Positions 48,025 to 56,105 of a DNA stretch of 64,000 bases are shown piece after piece (within the stretch, counting starts at the first letter, position 1; each line of letters starts with the position of its first letter). The position numbers were made by a program, and so were the translations under genes. The notes beneath the pieces are model-generated. The model saw nothing but the letters and a program-made list of their open reading frames with translations. It ran no database searches and was not told where the DNA came from. This DNA is from an uncultured Litoreibacter sp. (lineage in GTDB: Bacteria; Pseudomonadota; Alphaproteobacteria; Rhodobacterales; Rhodobacteraceae). Location: the NCBI GenBank assembly GCA_947493265.1, contig CANLQL010000003.1, forward strand, positions 248,001 to 312,000, written 5' to 3'.

Positions 48025-50070
48025 GTGGCAGACACAGATCCACTCGTCGTCTTTACGCCCTCCGGCAAGCGAGGCCGGTTTCCCGTTGGCACACCTGTTC
48101 TGACCGCAGCGCGCCAGCTTGGTGTTGATCTGGATTCGGTCTGTGGTGGGCGTGGTATCTGCTCGAAATGTCAAATCACGCCGTCCTTTGGAGAATTTCC
48201 AAAGCACGGCGTCACAGCCCATGAAACCGCATTAAGCGACTGGAACAGCGTTGAGCAGCGCTATGACGACAAGCGCGGTCTGCCGAAAGGCCGCCGTTTG
48301 GGCTGTCAGGCGCAAGTGCAAGGCGACATCGTGATCGATGTGCCTGCTGAAAGCCAAGTGCACCGGCAGGTTGTTCGAAAGCGCGCCGAAGCGCGCGATA
48401 TCACCATGAACCCGTCGACCAAGCTTTACTATGTCGAGGTGCAAGAACCCGACATGCACGACCCTTCTGGCGATCTGGAACGATTGGTCGACGCATTGCG
48501 CAGGGACTGGGACCTGCCGCATCTGGAGGCTGATCTGGGCATTCTGACTTCCATGCAGCCGACATTGCGCAAGGGCGATTGGAAAGTGACCTGCGCTGTG
48601 CATCTGGGCGATGACATGTTCAGCCCGCGGATCATGCATATCTGGCCCGGCTTTTATGAAGGCACGATCTATGGTCTAGCCGTTGATCTGGGTTCCACCA
48701 CGATTGCCGCGCATCTATGCGACCTGCAATCGGGCGACGTTGTCGCGTCCTCCGGCGTGATGAACCCGCAAATTCGCTTCGGCGAAGATCTGATGAGCCG
48801 GGTCTCCTATTCGATGATGAACCCCGGCGGGGCCGAAGAAATGACCCGCGCCGTGCGCGAAGGGATGAATTCGCTCTTCGTGCAAATTGCGACCGAGGCC
48901 GAGATTGATCGCAACCTGATCGTGGACGCGGTTTTTGTGTGCAACCCGGTTATGCATCACCTGTTTCTGGGCATTGACCCGTTTGAATTGGGCCAAGCCC
49001 CGTTCGCGCTGGCCACGTCCGACGCTTTGTCGCTGCGCGCGATTGAACTGGACTTGAACCTGCACCCTTCTGCGCGCGTCTACCTGCTGCCGTGTATCGC
49101 AGGGCATGTCGGGGCCGATGCCGCTGCTGTTGCTTTGTCCGAAGCCCCAGACAAATCTGAAGACCTCGTTCTGGTCGTCGATGTCGGGACCAACGCCGAA
49201 ATTCTGTTGGGAAATACGGAAAAGGTGCTTGCCTGTTCCTCCCCCACGGGTCCGGCCTTTGAAGGTGCGCAAATCTCCAGCGGGCAGCGCGCGGCCCCGG
49301 GGGCCATCGAACGGGTGGAGATCGACCCAGATACCAAGGAGCCACGTTTCAAAGTCATCGGCTCCGATCTGTGGTCAGACGATCCAAAATTCCATGACAG
49401 CCTGAACGGGTCTGGCATCACCGGTATCTGCGGCTCCGGCATCATCGAAATGGTGGCTGAGATGCGTCTGGCAGGCCTTCTGGACGGACCGGGGCTGATC
49501 GGCTCGCCCGAACAAACCGGAACGACCCGGTGTTTCCAGGACGGTCGCACCTATTCCTACATGGTCTGGGATGACAGCGAAAACGGGGGTCCGGTGATCA
49601 CGATCACCAACCGCGATATTCGCGAAATTCAGATGGCGAAAGCAGCGCTTTATTCAGGCGCGAGGCTGCTGATGGACAAGTTTGAGGTCGACAAGGTGGA
49701 CCGGGTTGTCTTGGCCGGTGCTTTTGGGGCCCATATCAGCCCGAAACACGCAATGGTTTTGGGGATGATCCCGGATTGCCCGCTGGACAAGGTGACCTCT
49801 GCCGGTAACGCGGCGGGAACGGGTGCGCGTATCGCACTTCTCAACACCAAGGCGCGGACCGAGATCGAAGCCACCGTGCGCGATATCCACAAGATCGAGA
49901 CCGCCATTGAGCCGCGCTTTCAGGAACATTTCGTCAACGCCTCGAACATCCCCAATTCGGTGGAGCCGTTCCCAATCCTGAATTCCATCGTCGCGCTGCC
50001 CAATGTGAACTTTAACACTGGCGGTGGCGATAAATCTGAGGGTGGACGGCGACGGCGGCGTCGCGGCTAG
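48025..50070 (+). CDS. RamA-like corrinoid-activating ferredoxin-ASKHA protein (DUF4445)
   Basis: A 681-residue protein. The N-terminal 2Fe-2S ferredoxin domain has CGGRGICSKCQI and a fourth Cys near LGCQAQ; the rest is an actin-like ATPase domain (YGLAVDLGSTTIAAHL, LVLVVDVGTNAEILLGN, GICGSGIIEMVAEM). Such proteins use ATP and low-potential electrons to return Co(II) corrinoid to Co(I), and reactivate split methionine synthase. GTG begins right at the preceding stop with GGAG upstream. It ends with a run of seven arginines and a glycine's worth of basic tail (SEGGRRRRRRG). Confidence 0.9.
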   Translation: MADTDPLVVFTPSGKRGRFPVGTPVLTAARQLGVDLDSVCGGRGICSKCQITPSFGEFPKHGVTAHETALSDWNSVEQRYDDKRGLPKGRRLGCQAQVQGDIVIDVPAESQVHRQVVRKRAEARDITMNPSTKLYYVEVQEPDMHDPSGDLERLVDALRRDWDLPHLEADLGILTSMQPTLRKGDWKVTCAVHLGDDMFSPRIMHIWPGFYEGTIYGLAVDLGSTTIAAHLCDLQSGDVVASSGVMNPQIRFGEDLMSRVSYSMMNPGGAEEMTRAVREGMNSLFVQIATEAEIDRNLIVDAVFVCNPVMHHLFLGIDPFELGQAPFALATSDALSLRAIELDLNLHPSARVYLLPCIAGHVGADAAAVALSEAPDKSEDLVLVVDVGTNAEILLGNTEKVLACSSPTGPAFEGAQISSGQRAAPGAIERVEIDPDTKEPRFKVIGSDLWSDDPKFHDSLNGSGITGICGSGIIEMVAEMRLAGLLDGPGLIGSPEQTGTTRCFQDGRTYSYMVWDDSENGGPVITITNRDIREIQMAKAALYSGARLLMDKFEVDKVDRVVLAGAFGAHISPKHAMVLGMIPDCPLDKVTSAGNAAGTGARIALLNTKARTEIEATVRDIHKIETAIEPRFQEHFVNASNIPNSVEPFPILNSIVALPNVNFNTGGGDKSEGGRRRRRRG

Positions 50071-50131
50071 ATCGCGACTGAAGCTTGCTTGACGCCCTTC
50101 AACAGGTGTTCTACGCCTGAGCGCGAGCGAT

Positions 50132-50205
50132 GCGGGTATGGTGAAAAGGTATCACGGCAGCTTCCCAAGCTTTAGTTACGGGTTCGATTCCCGTTACCCG
50201 CTCCA
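50132..50205 (+). tRNA. tRNA-Gly (anticodon CCC), left attachment site of the mobile element
   Basis: Acceptor GCGGGTA/TACCCGC, D arm GTGA/TCAC, loop TTCCCAA (anticodon CCC) and T arm ACGGG-TTCGATT-CCCGT are all present and CCA is encoded. The anticodon stem GCAGC/GCTTT contains a C-U mismatch at the second pair and a G-U at the first. Element genes start right after its 3' end, which is the common integration point of phage-type integrases; the 3' half would then be supplied by the element. Confidence 0.92.
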
Positions 50206-50256
50206 CTTATTTCCCCTAAACCCTTATTTTTAAAGCTTTTATTGGAAATCTGCGGT

Positions 50257-50358
50257 CTATTTGTTACCAGATTTGTTACCAACCTTGCGCTGATTGCCTT
50301 TGAATATGCGTGAGGCGTTTTGACTCACCCCTGTTTCCATATGAGCAAGCGTCAACCA
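50257..50358 (-). pseudogene. possible C-terminal remnant of a phage integrase
   Basis: A 33-codon open frame beside the attachment tRNA ends VGNKSGNK and stop. GNK-type repeats at the extreme C-terminus occur in many alphaproteobacterial tyrosine integrases, and the location next to tRNA-Gly is where an integrase end would be expected. No catalytic motif is present, so this is at most a fragment. The underlying DNA is the direct repeat TTTGTTACCA twice at a 12-base period, which could alternatively be an integrase arm site. Confidence 0.3.
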
Positions 50359-50411
50359 TCATGGCGGGACCGAATGCAGAAGCAGAACAGCAACCATGAA
50401 GGACTGAAAAC

Positions 50412-50825
50412 ATGACCGACTATCTGGCTGACACCATCATCATTGTGCCGATTGTTATGACCTTCTTTTTGTGCTGGGAAGTTTTGAAACGCATGAAGGT
50501 GCTGCAATTGGCGCAGGCGCGGCGATCTATGCACAGCGCTTTCTTGGAAGCCGAACTTCGCGCGCTTCGTGTTGAACTGGGCCAACTCCACAATGATGAA
50601 GACTTTGCAGAACGCGTGGAGGTTCTTAGGGACCAATACATGCGCAATTGGTTAGAAAATGATTTTGGGGGCCACCACTCATTTTTGGCGATTGGGCTAC
50701 CTGATCCTGATGAGGACCCAGTGTTTTACCAAAGCGATTTTGCAACCAATATGACTGGTGACCCAAACCCGGAACTTCTTCTTTGGAAGGAGCGCTTAGA
50801 ACGGGATTTTGCAGCGGATGAATGA
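50412..50825 (+). CDS. single-span membrane protein of unknown function
   Basis: A 137-residue protein with one N-terminal membrane helix (TIIIVPIVMTFFLCWEVL), a basic helical stretch that may be a coiled coil (KVLQLAQARRSMHSAFLEAELRALRVELGQL) and an acidic C-terminal half. No family recognised. It is the first gene after the tRNA and overlaps the next gene by eight bases. Confidence 0.6.
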   Translation: MTDYLADTIIIVPIVMTFFLCWEVLKRMKVLQLAQARRSMHSAFLEAELRALRVELGQLHNDEDFAERVEVLRDQYMRNWLENDFGGHHSFLAIGLPDPDEDPVFYQSDFATNMTGDPNPELLLWKERLERDFAADE

Positions 50826-51114
50826 CCCCGTGACCTTCACCCGGAAACCAACTGTAGTTGGCGGACAGTCCCATCAAAATGACTGGGCTGTCAGCTACGG
50901 CGCAGGTCAGCCGCTTGGACGCCTCATTCTGCGCGATCAAGGCCCCGCAAAGCACTGGGCGTGGGCGACGTGGACCTATCCGTCATCATCAGGCCGGGAA
51001 GACACGCTGGAAGCGGCACAGGACGCCCTGAAAGCCGCTGTGCTGGCCCTGCCCCCTACCAAGCGATGCAGGCACGTCACGCCGGGGATGATGGCTTCCG
51101 ATAGTCCGGTGTAG
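50818..51114 (+). CDS. unknown protein
   Basis: A 98-residue protein starting MNDPVTFTRKPTVVGGQSHQNDWAVSYGAGQPLGRLILRDQG, with WAWATWTYPSSSGREDTLEAAQDALKAAV, a compact beta-beta-helix layout. The ATG overlaps the preceding stop by eight bases, so it is probably coupled. Not recognised. Its last 38 bases are antisense to a remnant gene. Confidence 0.55.
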   Translation: MNDPVTFTRKPTVVGGQSHQNDWAVSYGAGQPLGRLILRDQGPAKHWAWATWTYPSSSGREDTLEAAQDALKAAVLALPPTKRCRHVTPGMMASDSPV

Positions 51115-51340
51115 AGATAATTCGCCAGCCTGCCATTTCCTTGGCGAATTTAGGGAACAGTTCATCAGCCGCCTTGATCTTGGGGGCTTCGTGGACCTGT
51201 TTGTGAGTAAGACCCAGATCAGCGGTGGTGGGATCAACCTTCCTGTCTGGAAGGTTGCGTTGCCCGCCGTGGCCCACAACTTCCCCCCGGTTCTGCGCAG
51301 CGTCATATTCATCCGCCAAGCAACCCAGCCCCACAGCCAC
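51077..51340 (-). pseudogene. truncated phage/plasmid-type accessory protein
   Basis: Residues 1-55 (LADEYDAAQNRGEVVGHGGQ and TTADLGLTHKQVHEAPKIKAAD) resemble the widespread phage and plasmid protein with ADEYDAAQxRGEV and DLGLTxKxVHEARxIRDAE segments. The usual continuation after VHEAR is replaced by an unrelated short tail ending PDYRKPSSPA, and the conserved Arg is a Pro. It is probably a decayed fragment. Confidence 0.5.
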
Positions 51341-51401
51341 AAGGACTGATGACGGGGGCTGGGCGCGGCTTCAACACGACTATGGAAGATGCCGTGGAAG
51401 A

Positions 51402-51698
51402 CTAGGAACCAAAGACAGCCTTTTGGTTTGGTTCTGCATAAACCGGTTCATGGGTGATCACATCAGTTCCGTCTTCAACCGTGAAAGGCTTGAATTCGAC
51501 ATCCACACCGCAATTACCGCCAATCTGGACTGGGGGAATTTTCACCAGTTGGGTTCCCTTTGCCGGGAATGGCATTGGCGCGATTTCATAGGCGTTCAGA
51601 AGGCGTCCATCAATGAATGCGCGGCTAACGGTCAGCTTCACATCAGGCCAGTCGTTTTCCAGAGGCAAAGACAGTTCAGCGATCTTGGTTTTCTTCAT
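51402..51698 (-). CDS. unknown small protein
   Basis: A 98-residue protein starting MKKTKIAELSLPLENDWPDVKLTVSRAFIDGRLLNAYEIAPMPFPAKGTQ, rich in beta-type residues. ATG has AAAAAGGA upstream; a longer in-frame reading adds non-family sequence. Not recognised. The region upstream has operator-like inverted repeats. Confidence 0.55.
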   Translation of the reverse strand: MKKTKIAELSLPLENDWPDVKLTVSRAFIDGRLLNAYEIAPMPFPAKGTQLVKIPPVQIGGNCGVDVEFKPFTVEDGTDVITHEPVYAEPNQKAVFGS

Positions 51699-52016
51699 TT
51701 GCAGGTCCTTTTTACGCAAAAACGCACAACATCTGATTTGATGTGTGCGCTTAATAAAGTGGTTTCCGTTAGTAGTAGAACCGGTACAAATTGGTAAATC
51801 AACCGGTTCTGTTTCTTCGGCCCAATGGACAAGGCGATCAGTCAGAACCGGAACAGGATTACCTGCAAAACCCAAATAGCACAAATGCACACTTCAATCC
51901 ATAAGGGCATTTTCTGTGCGCTGATGCAGAATTCGTCAAAATCCCAAAAAATTAGTTCCGTTAGGGGGGTCCGGTCTCTAGCAGCCACCCCACCAGACTT
52001 TTCATCCCCCCGGGTA
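51699..52016. promoter_or_regulatory. 318-base control region with repeated GAACCGG sites
   Basis: No gene. GAACCGGT and ACCGGTTC face each other across 16 bases (51778-51809), and a third GAACCGG follows at 51845. Nearer the 51402 gene, GCACA-A-CATC and GATGTGTGC form a nine-pair hairpin with one bulge (51724-51748). TTCCGTTAG occurs twice (near 51765 and 51955). These suggest a repressor-controlled promoter for the minus-strand small gene. Confidence 0.5.
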
Positions 52017-52424
52017 TCAGAGAGGCAATATTTTGAATTTCGGAGATAGATTTATGGACAACTCCACAAGGTACGGCGCAGAGATTTTTGACGTGAAGTC
52101 AATTAACCCGTCCCACTTGGCGACAATGATACCGCAACAGCGACCCATTTCTGTCTTCTGATAAGCCGGGGCCAACACGACACCCTTCAAATTTGCTCGT
52201 CTGTAGGCTTCACGTTCGGCTGGGTTCTTCCTGATGCGGCCATCACCAGTAAAGACTAACCAATCCTCACCGGTTGTTGCCAAATGATCAATCCATTCCA
52301 CGTCTGGCTTATTGTGTAGATTTAAGTCGCGGGCATGGAAGACGTCTGTGGGGGTGTTGCTCAGAAACCCAGACAGCGTCCGCGCCATAATTGGTGAAGT
52401 GCAGTTGTCAAAGTAAACCTTCAA
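52017..52424 (-). CDS. VapC45-type PIN-like toxin
   Basis: A 135-residue PIN-like protein starting MKVYFDNCTSPIMARTLSGFL, with VFHARDLNLHNKPDVEWIDHLA and DWLVFTGDGRIRKNPAEREAY; the Asp residues are the expected metal ligands. Length and layout match the VapC45-type toxins (PIN-like domain), putative RNases. It overlaps the antitoxin gene by four bases (ATGA). Confidence 0.75.
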   Translation of the reverse strand: MKVYFDNCTSPIMARTLSGFLSNTPTDVFHARDLNLHNKPDVEWIDHLATTGEDWLVFTGDGRIRKNPAEREAYRRANLKGVVLAPAYQKTEMGRCCGIIVAKWDGLIDFTSKISAPYLVELSINLSPKFKILPL

Positions 52425-53104
52425 GCGGCACGCTGGGTCAATGATTGCTCAAAATTGACGGCGCGCTGGACATGCTTTCTGTCCACCATCCACGCACGTG
52501 CCGCATTAGCAACACTGCCCTCGGCAATCGCAGCCTTAGCCAAAACCGCAGTCGGTATCCCAGTTTCATGTTCAATAGGCTGGCCAAACGATTGCTGTGG
52601 GTCGATTACTATGCCCGCCTTTTGCGACCCAATCCACCAGCGAGACGGGGAAACACCTTCAAATTCCACATCTTTCAGACTGCGCTCCATGATCTTAGAA
52701 AACACGTACTGTTTCCTGAAAAGGTCCAGCAACTTTTCATCTTCTTCACCTTGTGCGATTTCCAAGAAAATGCTGCGGCCATCAGTTTTGAACCGCGTTG
52801 TCGAAAGTGGACGCTCGACGTCAACATATTCTTGCGCAACAACAATCGCTTTGCGGACTGCGTGTGGTGAAACACCAGCCTTCATAAACTGATTGGCGGC
52901 GCGGACTTCCATAAGATCACGAAAGCCAAGATAAACCCGGCCATCGTTTAGGTTCACCTGTGGGGTCCAAAGGGGATCATAGTGAACACCCTTGCGTTCA
53001 TGCCCTCTTAGCCAACGTCCGATTTTTGATGCGGATATTCCCAGCAAACGCTGCGCTTCACTGGCCGTATAGAGCCCAATTCCTACCAGTTCATTGTCTT
53101 TCAT
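52421..53104 (-). CDS. VapB45-type antitoxin (helix-turn-helix plus DUF433)
   Basis: A 227-residue protein. N-terminal YTASEAQRLLGISASKIGRWLRG is a MerR-like DNA-binding helix-turn-helix; LWTPQVNLNDGRVYLGFRDLMEVRAANQFMKAGVSPHAVRKAI follows, and GQPIEHETGIPTAVLAKAAIAEGSVANAARAWMVDRKHVQRAVNFE is DUF433-like. The gene pair sizes (227 and 135) are close to Mycobacterium VapB45/VapC45. It would repress its own operon and neutralise the toxin; it may stabilise the element. Confidence 0.75.
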   Translation of the reverse strand: MKDNELVGIGLYTASEAQRLLGISASKIGRWLRGHERKGVHYDPLWTPQVNLNDGRVYLGFRDLMEVRAANQFMKAGVSPHAVRKAIVVAQEYVDVERPLSTTRFKTDGRSIFLEIAQGEEDEKLLDLFRKQYVFSKIMERSLKDVEFEGVSPSRWWIGSQKAGIVIDPQQSFGQPIEHETGIPTAVLAKAAIAEGSVANAARAWMVDRKHVQRAVNFEQSLTQRAA

Positions 53105-53154
53105 ATTGGATGTTTAGTCTTTGACGACCCAAACCTGCAAGTCACAAGTAATTA

Positions 53155-53364
53155 CTACTGACTTTCTTGCCGCTGCACCCAAGCCAGCAAAGTGGACCGG
53201 CGCGCGCAGATTGTGGCCCCTTCCATGAAGTGCGGCGGAAGCTGACCCTTGGCCTTCAACGCATAGACGCGCTTGGGGGTCGTGTTCAGGTAGCCCGCAA
53301 TGGCTTTGGCACCACGCAGGACATCCAGATCACTGGGAAGGTTATGAAGGCGCGGGGCTATCAT
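53155..53364 (-). CDS. small helix-turn-helix (excisionase/AlpA-like) protein
   Basis: A 69-residue protein: LDVLRGAKAIAGYLNTTPKRVYALKAKGQLPPHFMEGATICARRSTLLAWVQRQESQ reads as a winged-helix DNA-binding unit in which the recognition helix follows GYLNTTPKRVY. Such proteins serve as excisionases or early-gene activators in prophages and satellites. The start shares one base with the stop of the preceding gene. Confidence 0.65.
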   Translation of the reverse strand: MIAPRLHNLPSDLDVLRGAKAIAGYLNTTPKRVYALKAKGQLPPHFMEGATICARRSTLLAWVQRQESQ

Positions 53365-53882
53365 CACCGGCTGACAGGGTAAGGCGGTGTGACCGCGCGG
53401 GCTTTGTCCGCGTAGAGAGACAAAGGCATCATGCTGATGGACGTGGTGGCCTGCACAAAGCCAGCCTGCGGGCGCGGTTCGCCGAATTGCATTGTCACCT
53501 GCCCTCGTGAAAGAAACGTGGCCCACGGCACGTTATCAGTGGTCAGAACAAGGTGCATATCCAACCCCACGTCTGGTTGTTCAATCAGACCCTTTACGCA
53601 CCCGGTCAAAACGTCCGCCAGTGTTGGGGCATCCGCGACGTCACCCGGCATTGTTTGGAACCGGCGAAGATCGGCCAAAGCGCAGACCCGGTCCGCATTT
53701 GGAATGCCCAAACCTATGATCATCAAGGCCACGCGGTGCGGAAAGGCTGCGGGAATGTTACGCCCAACGGAACCGGGCAAAGAACCATTCGCAATCAACC
53801 GCTTTCTAACGGCCTGTACCGGTCCTTCCGGGACCTCAAATACTTCGGAAAGCAGCGTAGCAGATTGGGTCATTGTAAGCAT
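53364..53882 (-). CDS. unknown phage-type regulatory protein
   Basis: A 172-residue protein with an N-terminal helical region similar to a helix-turn-helix (SATLLSEVFEVPEGPVQAVRKRLIANGSLP) and LADVLTGCVKGLIEQPDVGLDMHLVLTTD further on. Not recognised. It is the first gene of a two-gene operon with the small DNA-binding protein, downstream of an operator-rich region, so it may be part of the lysogeny or induction control. Confidence 0.55.
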   Translation of the reverse strand: MLTMTQSATLLSEVFEVPEGPVQAVRKRLIANGSLPGSVGRNIPAAFPHRVALMIIGLGIPNADRVCALADLRRFQTMPGDVADAPTLADVLTGCVKGLIEQPDVGLDMHLVLTTDNVPWATFLSRGQVTMQFGEPRPQAGFVQATTSISMMPLSLYADKARAVTPPYPVSR

Positions 53883-54191
53883 GGCAGCATCCCTTTTGGT
53901 TTCGGAAAATACTACCAAATAACCAAATAGTAACAAAGCACTAAACTGCCAAACTTAGTGTTTTAGTTTAAGAAAAAAATGTTGCTTCATTCGTCAACTA
54001 TGACGCGGCACGTCGTGCTAGCTGTAGCGCCGTGAAGCCGCACAAAGTACTGGTGGGGGATTGTGTCTTTCCGGGAGAACCAAACGGAAGAATTGCGGAC
54101 TTTGCTGCCGTTGTTCACTTTGATAGGCTCATCATCTAATTATTAACACTTTGGCTGCTCAGCTTCCGGCCTGAACCTGGATAGGAACCCT
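53883..54191. promoter_or_regulatory. 309-base control region of the regulatory operon
   Basis: No gene seen. It holds ACCAAATA twice in tandem (53914-53929), CACTAA and TTAGTG facing each other across ten bases (53939-53960), and GCACG-T-CGTGC near 54011. On the minus strand TTGGCA and TATTTG are 17 bases apart, a weak promoter for the regulatory operon, overlapping the repeats. A copy of the intergenic repeat family (ATTGCGGACTTTGCTGCCG, 54092) lies near the right end. Confidence 0.5.
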
Positions 54192-54494
54192 ATGGCATTC
54201 GATATGTACGCAGGCGATCTGCGCCTGAGCATCAATTATTCTGAAGAAAATATTCTGCAATCGGCGTCTCAAGTACCCAAAAAGTACCCCGAACTTACAA
54301 AGGTCTGGGAAGAATTCTATGATGGCCCAGTTATCGATCATGACCGTTCCAATCGTATAGTCCATGAGCTTATCGCGTTTCTCGCAAGTTCGGGCAATGC
54401 TGATCCGGCGTTGTCTCATAGCATACAGAGGTTTCTGCCTTTCTTCAGCCAAGCCTACACACGCTCGCTCACCATTCAGTGCAAAAGCGATTAG
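54192..54494 (+). CDS. small acidic protein, possibly an orphan immunity protein
   Basis: A 100-residue cytosolic protein (MAFDMYAGDLRLSINYSEENILQSASQVPKKYPELTKVWEEFYDGPVIDHDRS...). ATG has TAGGAA upstream. No family recognised. Size, acidity and the neighbouring Imm32-like gene make an immunity-type role possible, but there is no toxin beside it. Confidence 0.55.
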   Translation: MAFDMYAGDLRLSINYSEENILQSASQVPKKYPELTKVWEEFYDGPVIDHDRSNRIVHELIAFLASSGNADPALSHSIQRFLPFFSQAYTRSLTIQCKSD

Positions 54495-54500
54495 TCGGTT

Positions 54501-54590
54501 TGGGCTCTAAGCGGTCATCCAACGCATTGAGACGGGATCACGCTGCCATCATCTGCCATCAAGATCGGCTTTGCGGACAAATCGGACCTT
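54501..54590 (+). repeat. degenerate intergenic repeat, copy R1
   Basis: Starts TGGGCTCTAAGCGGTCATCC and ends near TTTGCGGACAAATCGG. The first block matches copies R2-R4 and the second block matches R2, R3 and R5. It lies in a 266-base gap with nothing else visible. Confidence 0.6.
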
Positions 54591-54760
54591 CGCAGTGGGC
54601 ATGCCAACGGCCGCTTCTGAGACCATTGCCTGACATAGATAGCTATAAATTAATTTCAGCATCCCGTCTCAGAAATCAGGATAGGCAATTCGAAGTGACT
54701 GAGCAGGTTCGAACTGCTAATTGTTAAGCTATTGCCGAAAAATACTTTTTTGAGGACGCC

Positions 54761-55432
54761 ATGAATAAAGTCACCTTAGTCCTGAAATACTTCGTTGTCC
54801 TATTCTTGTATTCCAGTTGTGCTACTCCTGCAGACCAAGCGGTTGGCAAGGGGGTTAACGCCTTTCTCTCTTTGATTGGGTCTTGCGCAGAATACATCGA
54901 GACTGGGTCGCTCAAAGCATTTGTAGATTTAAAACAAGTTCCAATTGAGCCAGAGGATTGCGCGCTCGACTGCAAGTTCGGGTCGGCGAAATATGTTTCG
55001 CCAAAAGCACCAAATGCAGGCTATTTGCGTGTTTTGACACCCGATCCAAATTTCTCCCAATCGCGAGCGACTGAAACAGGTGTGTCAGCGAACCCAGAGA
55101 CAACACGATGCCTCGTCAAACCTGCTAAAACCCTTGGGAGAACGCCTGGATCGGAGTTAAATAACGCAGTTCAAAAGGCGCGTCAGATGGCTTTGAAGGA
55201 AAAGAGGATCGTCTCCTCAACTAGAGAACGTTATTGGAATGACGGCTGCGGTTTTAACGGTCTGACTTACCAAGTCGAAACAATTTCATTTGGTGTACAA
55301 GGTTCTGACCAAAGAATTTTGCATTTCGTTCAATTTCACTTTCCGGGGCTTTATTACGACGGCCCCATGGACCTACATGGTAACCCCTTGGGTCCGCTAG
55401 AGACGAAGACATGCGTTGAGGTAGGCTTCTAG
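54761..55432 (+). CDS. putative lipoprotein of unknown function
   Basis: A 223-residue exported protein. The N-terminus MNKVTLVLKYFVVLFLYSSCATPADQ has a lipobox-like YSSC. The mature part has paired cysteines (EDCALDCKFG, TRCLVKP, DGCGFNG, TCVEVGF) that could form disulfides. No domain recognised. AT-richer than the chromosome left of the tRNA. Confidence 0.6.
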   Translation: MNKVTLVLKYFVVLFLYSSCATPADQAVGKGVNAFLSLIGSCAEYIETGSLKAFVDLKQVPIEPEDCALDCKFGSAKYVSPKAPNAGYLRVLTPDPNFSQSRATETGVSANPETTRCLVKPAKTLGRTPGSELNNAVQKARQMALKEKRIVSSTRERYWNDGCGFNGLTYQVETISFGVQGSDQRILHFVQFHFPGLYYDGPMDLHGNPLGPLETKTCVEVGF

Positions 55433-55513
55433 TTTCAGTAGAATTCCTCACCGGTGCCATGGTGATGAAAACCTTTGAAGCGGACGTTCATTCAGGCGAA
55501 AGCAATCGGTAGT

Positions 55514-55605
55514 CTGGGCTCAAACCGGACATCTGACAGTTTCTGTCTGGCTTTCAGGGCTTGAAAGCGCATCTAAGGTCGGCTGTGCGGACAAAGCTGC
55601 CTTTA
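55514..55605 (+). repeat. degenerate intergenic repeat, copy R2
   Basis: CTGGGCTCAAACCGGACATC at one end and TGTGCGGACAAAGCTGCC at the other, as in R1 and R3. Its end touches the stop of the Imm32-like gene. Confidence 0.6.
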
Positions 55606-55878
55606 GGCCTCTTCGCTCAGTACATGCGGAAAATGCTCACGATCCCAATCGTCCGGACGCAAGAACACTTTGCCATACGAAACAACGCTATCGGTGCTTC
55701 TGTACGGTATCTCTGAGATGGCACAGTCCATATTGCAATTGGCTGGGGCTAGATGAAAGTGTTCCTTATCTCGGTCAAGTGATTGGAGAAGATCAATAAG
55801 TTCATCGCGACCTGCCTCGTTGAGTGACATTTCAAATTGTCCATCCGCAGTCAATGATAGGGTTATGCGAGGTTTCAT
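55603..55878 (-). CDS. Imm32-like immunity protein
   Basis: A 91-residue protein: ITLSLTADGQFEMSLNEAGRDELIDLLQSLDRDKEHFHLAP resembles the Imm32 family pattern of a beta-hairpin, NeaG, a helix LLxxLQxL and a HFHL motif. Imm32 proteins are predicted to neutralise polymorphic toxins. No toxin gene is adjacent, so this is an orphan. The C-terminal 40 residues have paired Cys (NCNMDC). Confidence 0.55.
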   Translation of the reverse strand: MKPRITLSLTADGQFEMSLNEAGRDELIDLLQSLDRDKEHFHLAPANCNMDCAISEIPYRSTDSVVSYGKVFLRPDDWDREHFPHVLSEEA

Positions 55879-55980
55879 AATTTGTTCTCAATCCAACTAA
55901 TTTCGGTTCTGTTGGATAGCGAATTTCGTGGATCGAGGAAACGGAAAACATCCGAGAGGCCAGTGACCATAGCTGGTAAC

Positions 55981-56075
55981 TTTGGGCTCGAAGCGGTCAT
56001 CTAACGGTTTTGGTCAGGCGAATCGTCCTCCGGCGGGTGCATATTGTCCGCTCTGCGGACGAAGCTGCCGTTCAG
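55981..56075 (+). repeat. degenerate intergenic repeat, copy R3
   Basis: TTTGGGCTCGAAGCGGTCATC and, after about 60 bases, CTGCGGACGAAGCTGCCGTT. It occupies most of the 227-base gap between the Imm32-like gene and the exported protein gene. Confidence 0.6.
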
Positions 56076-56105
56076 TCTTAACAATAATCAAAGAGCAGCC
56101 GGTTT

